From the NCBI GenBank assembly GCA_036375275.1, contig DASUSF010000013.1:1-12386 (forward strand): a stretch of DNA of 12,386 nt, read 5' to 3'. Each line of letters opens with the position of its first letter. The stretch's first letter is position 1. Position numbers and translations under genes: made by a program. The DNA comes from DASUSF01 sp036375275 (lineage in GTDB: Bacteria; Pseudomonadota; Alphaproteobacteria; Geminicoccales; Geminicoccaceae). Positions 6,783 to 12,386 of the stretch are shown one piece after another. Under the pieces are notes generated by a model. The model was not told the origin of the DNA and did not search any database. It was given only the letters and a program-made list of their open reading frames with translations.

Positions 6783-7190
6783 ATGCAGAACGCGTTCGAC
6801 GAGATCGCGCGGGCGCTGGAAGCGTACTTCGACGGCTTCCACGAAGGCGACGTCGGCAAGCTCGAGCAGATCTTCGCGCCCTGTGCGCATCTGTACTCGG
6901 CCGCGAACGGCGCGCTTCAGGACGACCCCATGGACGCGGTCTACGCGCGCGTCCGGGCGCGCACGGCCCCGGCGGCCAAGCGGCAGAAGCGGCAGGACCG
7001 GATCGTCACGATCGACCTCGCGGGGCCGGAGATGGCGCTCGCCAAGGTCCAGCTCGCGATCGGGCCGAAGCTGTTCACCGACCACCTGAGCCTGCTCAGA
7101 CTCGAGGGCCGCTGGCGGATCATCTCGAAGACGTACACCTACGTGCCGATCGAGGTCGAGGTCGAGCCGGGCGCGGTCGCGGCGGAATAG
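6783..7190 (+). CDS. NTF2-like family protein (lumazine-binding type)
   Basis: A small cytosolic protein of 135 residues with the cone-shaped NTF2/SnoaL-like fold, closest in appearance to the putative lumazine-binding subgroup. The N-terminal helix pair (ALEAYFDGFHEGDVGKLEQI, residues 11-30) is followed by FAPCAHLYSA. The C-terminal strands contain the subgroup-typical FTDHLSLLRLEGRWRIISKT (98-117). The N-terminal helices, central insertion and strand-rich C-terminus match the usual order and length. No signal peptide is present. The substrate is unknown; proteins of this family may be enzymes or ligand binders. It stands alone on the plus strand and converges on the next gene with an 18-base gap. 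The fold assignment is good; the function is not assignable. Confidence 0.85.
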   Translation: MQNAFDEIARALEAYFDGFHEGDVGKLEQIFAPCAHLYSAANGALQDDPMDAVYARVRARTAPAAKRQKRQDRIVTIDLAGPEMALAKVQLAIGPKLFTDHLSLLRLEGRWRIISKTYTYVPIEVEVEPGAVAAE

Positions 7191-7208
7191 GGCGCCGGCC
7201 ACCGGCGC

Positions 7209-7565
7209 TCACAGCCCAGGCGAGAGGCCCGGCCGCCGCTCGGGCGGCTGGAACATGCCGAGGCAGCCGGCGAGCGGCACGCCCAAGGGCGTGGTCCGGA
7301 AAGCGACCAGCGCCCCCTGATCCTCGAGCCGGCCGACGAAGCCCGCTTCCTCGCCGTACGCCTCCCAGCTCCAGCCGCCGAGCGCGGGGCCGATCGGGCG
7401 CCCGCCCGCGGCGACGATCATGGCATAGGAGCCGGCCTCGCCGGTGCCGGGCGGGAAGGCGACGTAGAGCCGGCCGCTCGCCTCCGCCGGCAGCATCATC
7501 AGCCGGACGGCGAGCGCCGCGGCGGCCAGCCAGATCAGGACGAAGCCGAGCACGATCAGGGTCAT
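7209..7565 (-). CDS. Small membrane-anchored protein of unknown function
   Basis: I do not recognise a named family. From the ATG at 7565 the product has 118 residues. One N-terminal hydrophobic segment (residues 2-24, MTLIVLGFVLIWLAAAALAV) is followed by a hydrophilic domain with VAFPPGTGEAGSYAMIVAAG (35-54), GGWSWEAY (63-70) and GFVGRLEDQGALVAFRT (75-91), then a short Pro/Arg-rich tail. The FPP...IVAAGG...FV..L...GA..AF spacing resembles short uncharacterised alphaproteobacterial proteins with an exported or membrane-anchored N-terminus. It lies downstream of maeB on the same strand. A longer start at 7652 would begin 13 bases after the maeB stop, but it adds a Gly/Arg-rich leader before the membrane segment. 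Neither start has a good ribosome-binding site. Coding potential is supported by the hydrophobic segment and third-position GC pattern; the function is unknown. Confidence 0.65.
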   Translation of the reverse strand: MTLIVLGFVLIWLAAAALAVRLMMLPAEASGRLYVAFPPGTGEAGSYAMIVAAGGRPIGPALGGWSWEAYGEEAGFVGRLEDQGALVAFRTTPLGVPLAGCLGMFQPPERRPGLSPGL

Positions 7566-7665
7566 GGCGAGCGGGCCGGTGCCGTCGCGGCCGCCGGCGC
7601 GCGCCCGACCATCCGCGCCAGCCCCGATCCCGAAGGTCGTGCCGCCGTCCATCCCGGCGGCCCGG

Positions 7666-9987
<2,322 letters not shown>

Positions 9988-10030
9988 GTCAAGTCCCCAG
10001 GCTCCGGGTGCGCGCGTTGGTGCCGGCATG

Positions 10031-10055
10031 GCGGTTCGCGCGTCGTTCGAACCGC
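10031..10055. repeat. Perfect inverted repeat in the maeB leader
   Basis: GCGGTTCG (10031-10038) and CGAACCGC (10048-10055) are exact inverted copies around a nine-base spacer. The element is 44-68 bases upstream of the maeB ATG in the maeB/htpX divergent region. It could be an operator for a dimeric repressor, or a hairpin in the maeB leader. No transcription-factor family is assigned. Confidence 0.5.
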
Positions 10056-10127
10056 GAAGCTTACCCCCGGCGTGGCGAACGAGGCGAGGTGAAAAAGCGT
10101 TACCTTCGCGCGACCGGAGCGCAGGAT

Positions 10128-10155
10128 CTTGAACCGGCCGCGCCGATCCACATCT
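10128..10155 (+). promoter_or_regulatory. Candidate heat-shock (RpoH) promoter for htpX
   Basis: CTTGAAC (10128-10134) and CCACATCT (10148-10155), separated by 13 bases, match the enterobacterial sigma-32 pattern CTTGAAA-N13-CCCCATnT with two mismatches at defined positions. It ends 28 bases before the htpX ATG, so a transcript would start near 10162. Heat-shock control of htpX is known in E. coli. The spacing is of the E. coli kind; alphaproteobacterial RpoH sites vary. This is a pattern match only. Confidence 0.5.
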
Positions 10156-10183
10156 TCCGGCCGACAAGTCGGGTCCCGATTCC

Positions 10184-11128
10184 ATGAACATGATGCGCAC
10201 CGCCCTCCTGCTCGCCGCGATGACGGCGCTGTTCCTGGGGGTGGGCTACCTGATTGCCGGCCAGCAGGGGGCGCTGATCGCGTTCTTCGTGGCGCTGGCC
10301 ATGAACGGCTTCGCCTACTGGAACTCCGACAAGATGGTGCTGCGCATGCACAATGCGCGGCCGGTCGATCGCAGCTCGGCGCCCGAGCTCTACCAGCTGG
10401 TGGCCGACCTCGCCCGGCGGGGCGAATTGCCGATGCCCAAGGTCTACCTGATCGAGACCGACCAGCCGAATGCCTTCGCCACCGGGCGCGATCCCAGCCA
10501 CGCCGCGGTCGCCGTCACCCGCGGCCTGATCCAGGCGTGCAACCGCGAGGAGCTGGCCGGCGTGATCGCGCACGAGCTCGCGCATGTGAAGCACCGCGAC
10601 ACCCTGATCATGACCATCACCGCGACGCTGGCCGGCGCGATCGGCTTCCTCAGCCAGTTCGCCTTCTTCTTCGGCATGGGGCGCGACAACCGGAACCCGC
10701 TCGGGCTGATCGGCACGCTGGCGATGATGATCCTCGCCCCGCTCGCCGCGATGATGGTGCAGATGGCGATCAGCCGGACCCGGGAATATGCCGCCGACCG
10801 CGGCGGGGCGGAGATCTGCGGCCACCCGATCTGGCTCGCGTCCGCGCTCAGGAAGATCGAGCAGATCGCGCGCGCCGTGACCAACCCGACGGCCGAGCGC
10901 AACCCCGCGAGCGCCCACCTGTTCATCGTCAACCCGCTGAGGCTGGGCGGCGTCGACGGGCTGTTCCGGACCCATCCGCCGACCGAGGAGCGGGTGCGGC
11001 GGCTGCGCGAGCTGGCCGAGGTGCCGTCGAACGGCCCGACCGGGCGCCAGGGCTTCGGCGAGGCCGGTCCCTGGGCGGCGCCGCCGCCACGCCCGGCGCG
11101 GCGCGGGATGCGCGGCCCCTGGGGCTGA
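10184..11128 (+). CDS. htpX: Membrane zinc metalloprotease HtpX
   Basis: Inner-membrane M48-family endopeptidase that degrades damaged membrane proteins in concert with FtsH. The product has 314 residues, slightly longer than typical because of a Pro/Arg/Gly-rich tail after about residue 285. There are two N-terminal transmembrane segments (about 6-24 and 28-45), then the conserved NAFATGRDPSHAAVAVTRGL block (96-115). The zinc site is HELAH (H130, E131, H134), with the third ligand Glu in SRTREYAADRGGA (E201). Two further membrane segments lie at about 141-164 and 173-193. NPASAHLFIVNPL and FRTHPPTEERVRRL complete the signature. The start is the ATG at 10184; its ribosome-binding site is weak. 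It is divergent from maeB, with a candidate RpoH promoter upstream and a short hairpin directly after the stop. Confidence 0.95.
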   Translation: MNMMRTALLLAAMTALFLGVGYLIAGQQGALIAFFVALAMNGFAYWNSDKMVLRMHNARPVDRSSAPELYQLVADLARRGELPMPKVYLIETDQPNAFATGRDPSHAAVAVTRGLIQACNREELAGVIAHELAHVKHRDTLIMTITATLAGAIGFLSQFAFFFGMGRDNRNPLGLIGTLAMMILAPLAAMMVQMAISRTREYAADRGGAEICGHPIWLASALRKIEQIARAVTNPTAERNPASAHLFIVNPLRLGGVDGLFRTHPPTEERVRRLRELAEVPSNGPTGRQGFGEAGPWAAPPPRPARRGMRGPWG

Positions 11129-11132
11129 CGCT

Positions 11133-11148
11133 CGGGTCAGAAGACCCG
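11133..11148 (+). terminator. Hairpin after htpX, possible terminator
   Basis: CGGGTC and GACCCG form a perfect six-base-pair stem with an AGAA loop, starting five bases after the htpX stop codon. No T-run follows (next bases CACTTC), so it is an imperfect intrinsic terminator and may act only as a 3'-end stabiliser. Confidence 0.4.
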
Positions 11149-11383
11149 CACTTCAGCTCCCGAGGTCCGTGACGTCGATGTCGGCCTCGTATTCGAGCAG
11201 CCGGCTGGCGATCAGGGCTGGCTTCAGAAGGTGCGCTCGGCTCGGGCAGGATCGAAAAGAAGCTGCGCAAGCATCATCAAGCAAGCCCGCCCCACCTCGC
11301 CCTATCCTGCCTGCGGGTGTCGTCGGCGCCCGGGGCGACGTGATCCGTGCTATGGCAGGAGTGTCTTTTGAGGGGCGCGAGAC
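11149..11383. other. Intergenic region between htpX and hicB
   Basis: About 235 bases after the hairpin with no convincing gene. On the minus strand a frame ending in TGA at 11153-11155 reads a protein-like tail (SRLLEYEADIDVTDLGS) that could be the remnant of a lost gene, but I recognise no family. The end of the region carries GAGGGG at 11370-11375, a reasonable ribosome-binding site eight bases before the hicB start. Confidence 0.4.
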
Positions 11384-11599
11384 ATGCCAACCTTCACGGC
11401 GTACATCGAATATGACGAGGAGACGCGGCTATACGTCGGCACGGTGCCGGGCGTTCCAGGCGCGCACACTCAGGGAGCGACGCTCGAGGAGCTGGACGAG
11501 AACCTGCGGGAGGTGCTCGAGCTCTGTCTGGAAGAGGGAGTCGACGTGCCGACGTCGGCCGCAAGATTCGTGGGCCTGCACCAGATCGAGGTCGGCTAG
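11384..11599 (+). CDS. hicB: HicB-family antitoxin, orphan
   Basis: A 71-residue protein with the HicB antitoxin core. The strand pattern FTAYIEYDEETRLYVGTVPG (4-23) is followed by VPGAHTQGATLEELDENLRE (24-43), giving the family order of Y-V-x-x-P-G-x-P-G, G-A-T, E-E and N-L-R-E, and it ends in FVGLHQIEV. HicB proteins neutralise the HicA mRNA interferase and usually repress their own operon. This short version lacks a separate C-terminal DNA-binding domain. The start ATG has GAGGGG eight bases upstream. The partner hicA would be expected immediately 3', but that position is taken by an IS1380-type transposase remnant on the opposite strand, so the antitoxin appears orphaned. Codon use is less GC-extreme than in the neighbours, fitting acquired DNA. 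Confidence 0.85.
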   Translation: MPTFTAYIEYDEETRLYVGTVPGVPGAHTQGATLEELDENLREVLELCLEEGVDVPTSAARFVGLHQIEVG

Positions 11600-11618
11600 T
11601 TGCCGCGTCTGCATCCGA
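11600..11618 (+). pseudogene. Possible first codons of a lost hicA toxin gene
   Basis: Directly after the hicB stop, TTG CCG CGT CTG CAT CCG AGA would read M-P-R-L-H-P-R if TTG is a start, which resembles the opening of some HicA proteins. After about six codons the sequence becomes the inverse of transposase coding sequence. This would be the stub of hicA left at the breakpoint. The evidence is short and could be chance. Confidence 0.2.
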
Positions 11619-12357
11619 GAAGCCGGAGTCGGCGCGCAGCAGGATCTTGACCCGCGGCCAACGGGTCCGGATCTGGCCGACGATCCGCGGCACCTCCTCG
11701 ACCGCACCGGCCGAGGCGTCGATGGTCGAGCGCCGGAGCCTGGCCAAGAGCAGGTGGCTGCCGCAGAAGACGTGCAGCGGCAGGTAGCAGTAGCAGTCGT
11801 AGTAACCATGGAAGAAGCGGCCTTCCTGACGACGTGCAGTGGATCGTCGGTGGCGTCGAGGTCGAGGACGATCTCGCGCGGCGCCGTCCGGTGCGCTTCG
11901 AGGAAGATCTCGACCAGCAGCCGCTCGATCGCCGTCCCGTCGTGGCCGATCCGGTGGTGGCGGCTGGCGGCCGTGGGCGCGTGCTCGAGCCGGTTGAGCG
12001 TGCTCTTGCCGGCGAGCGGGGCGCAGGCTTTGCGCCTGGCGCGGAGCTTGCCAACCAGCGTCGCGAGCACCGGGTCGTGGCGCAGCTGGTCGTGGTCGAT
12101 CAGGTCCTCGTACCCCAGCGCGATCCCGAATACCCGCTGGGCGACCATGGTCGCGACCGTGTGCTCGACCAAGCCTGGTTGCCGAGCGTCGTCGAAGCAG
12201 GCAGCGAACCGGTCGACCAGTCGGATCGCCCGATCGGTCGCCCCGAGCAGCAGCGCGCCAGCATCCGAGGTGGCATCGCCGCCGTCGAACGCGGCTTCGA
12301 CTCGGGGCCCTCGACCGGTGCAAACCCGAACAGGTCCTGGCTACACTGTGTCGGCAT
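11619..12357 (-). pseudogene. IS1380-family transposase, truncated with two frameshifts
   Basis: A DDE transposase of the IS1380 family spread over three reading frames. The ATG at 12357, with GAGGAG seven bases upstream, begins MPTQCSQDLFGFAPVEG. One missing base near 12301 moves the frame to EAAFDGGDATSDAGALLLG, then VEHTVATMVAQRVFGIALGY, LAGKSTLNRLEH and EIVLDLDATDDPLH, which includes the first catalytic Asp. A second missing base near 11833 moves it to QEGRFFHGYYDCYCYLPLHV, TIDASAGAVEE and VKILLRADSGF, with the second catalytic Asp. Homology then stops abruptly at about 11619 beside hicB. Roughly 245 codons remain where family members usually have well over 400, so the C-terminal part with the catalytic Glu is missing. 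The gene cannot encode an active enzyme. Confidence 0.88.
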
Positions 12358-12386
12358 CGGGGAGCTCCTCTGCATCGCGATAAGGC
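11619..12386 (-). mobile_element. IS1380-type insertion sequence remnant
   Basis: This segment contains the truncated transposase plus 29 bases of leader running off the right edge. The transposase 3' part and the inverted repeat expected at the hicB side are absent; no terminal repeat or target duplication is visible at 11600-11620. The other end may lie just beyond the window. Confidence 0.7.

Noticed and set aside
9988..10200. Extended N-terminus of maeB up to 10200
   Set aside because: It would overlap the htpX start and add 71 residues unlike the family. The start at 9987 gives the usual length and covers the conserved N-terminus.
11647..11660. TTGACCCGCGGCCA as a fourth FNR-type box
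   Set aside because: The second half-site does not match TCAA, and the sequence lies inside transposase coding sequence.
11169..12383. 404-codon plus-strand open frame across hicB and the transposase region
   Set aside because: It is Ser/Arg-rich, runs antisense to the IS1380 fragments and out of frame with hicB, and shows no domain.

Overview
The window is very GC-rich DNA with short intergenic gaps and strong third-position GC bias. It looks like chromosome from a high-GC alphaproteobacterium, possibly of the Rhodospirillales, Geminicoccales or Hyphomicrobiales type. This placement is an inference from gene content: a PuuD-type urate hydroxylase, a fused malic enzyme/phosphotransacetylase, an nnrS/nnrU/apbE set with FNR/NnrR-like boxes, and an intergenic AGAGCAATTT palindrome. 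No rRNA, tRNA or CRISPR array was seen.

Layout. (1) 2-2424, plus strand: the 3' part of puuD (membrane urate hydroxylase with a C-terminal cytochrome c domain) overlaps guaD (guanine deaminase) by one base. This is a purine-catabolism operon entering from the left edge. (2) 2446-6614: a nitrogen-oxide-linked cluster. On the minus strand are nnrS, then a YbiB/TrpD2-type glycosyltransferase-fold gene, then nnrU. On the plus strand, divergent from nnrS, is a Tat-exported ApbE/NosX-like flavin transferase. Each of the three transcription units has its own near-perfect FNR/DNR/NnrR-type box (TTGAC-N4-[AG]TCAA) about 50-85 nt before its start codon. (3) 6613-7565: an intergenic palindromic repeat overlapping the apbE stop, an NTF2-like protein gene, and a small membrane-anchored protein of unknown function on the minus strand. 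(4) 7666-11128: maeB (minus) and htpX (plus), divergently transcribed. The shared region holds an inverted repeat and a good match to a heat-shock (RpoH) promoter in front of htpX. (5) 11129-12386: an accessory patch with an orphan hicB-type antitoxin gene. Its expected hicA partner appears to have been replaced by a truncated, doubly frameshifted IS1380-family transposase that continues to the right edge.

How the genes fit together. The most coherent unit is the nnrU/ybiB-like/nnrS/apbE cluster. No nitrite, nitric oxide or nitrous oxide reductase lies in the window, yet all three promoters carry the same regulator box. The set therefore looks like an accessory regulon responding to nitric oxide or low oxygen. 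Its least understood member is the TrpD2-like protein. The other regions are mostly housekeeping or catabolic, apart from the decayed toxin-antitoxin/IS patch at the right end.
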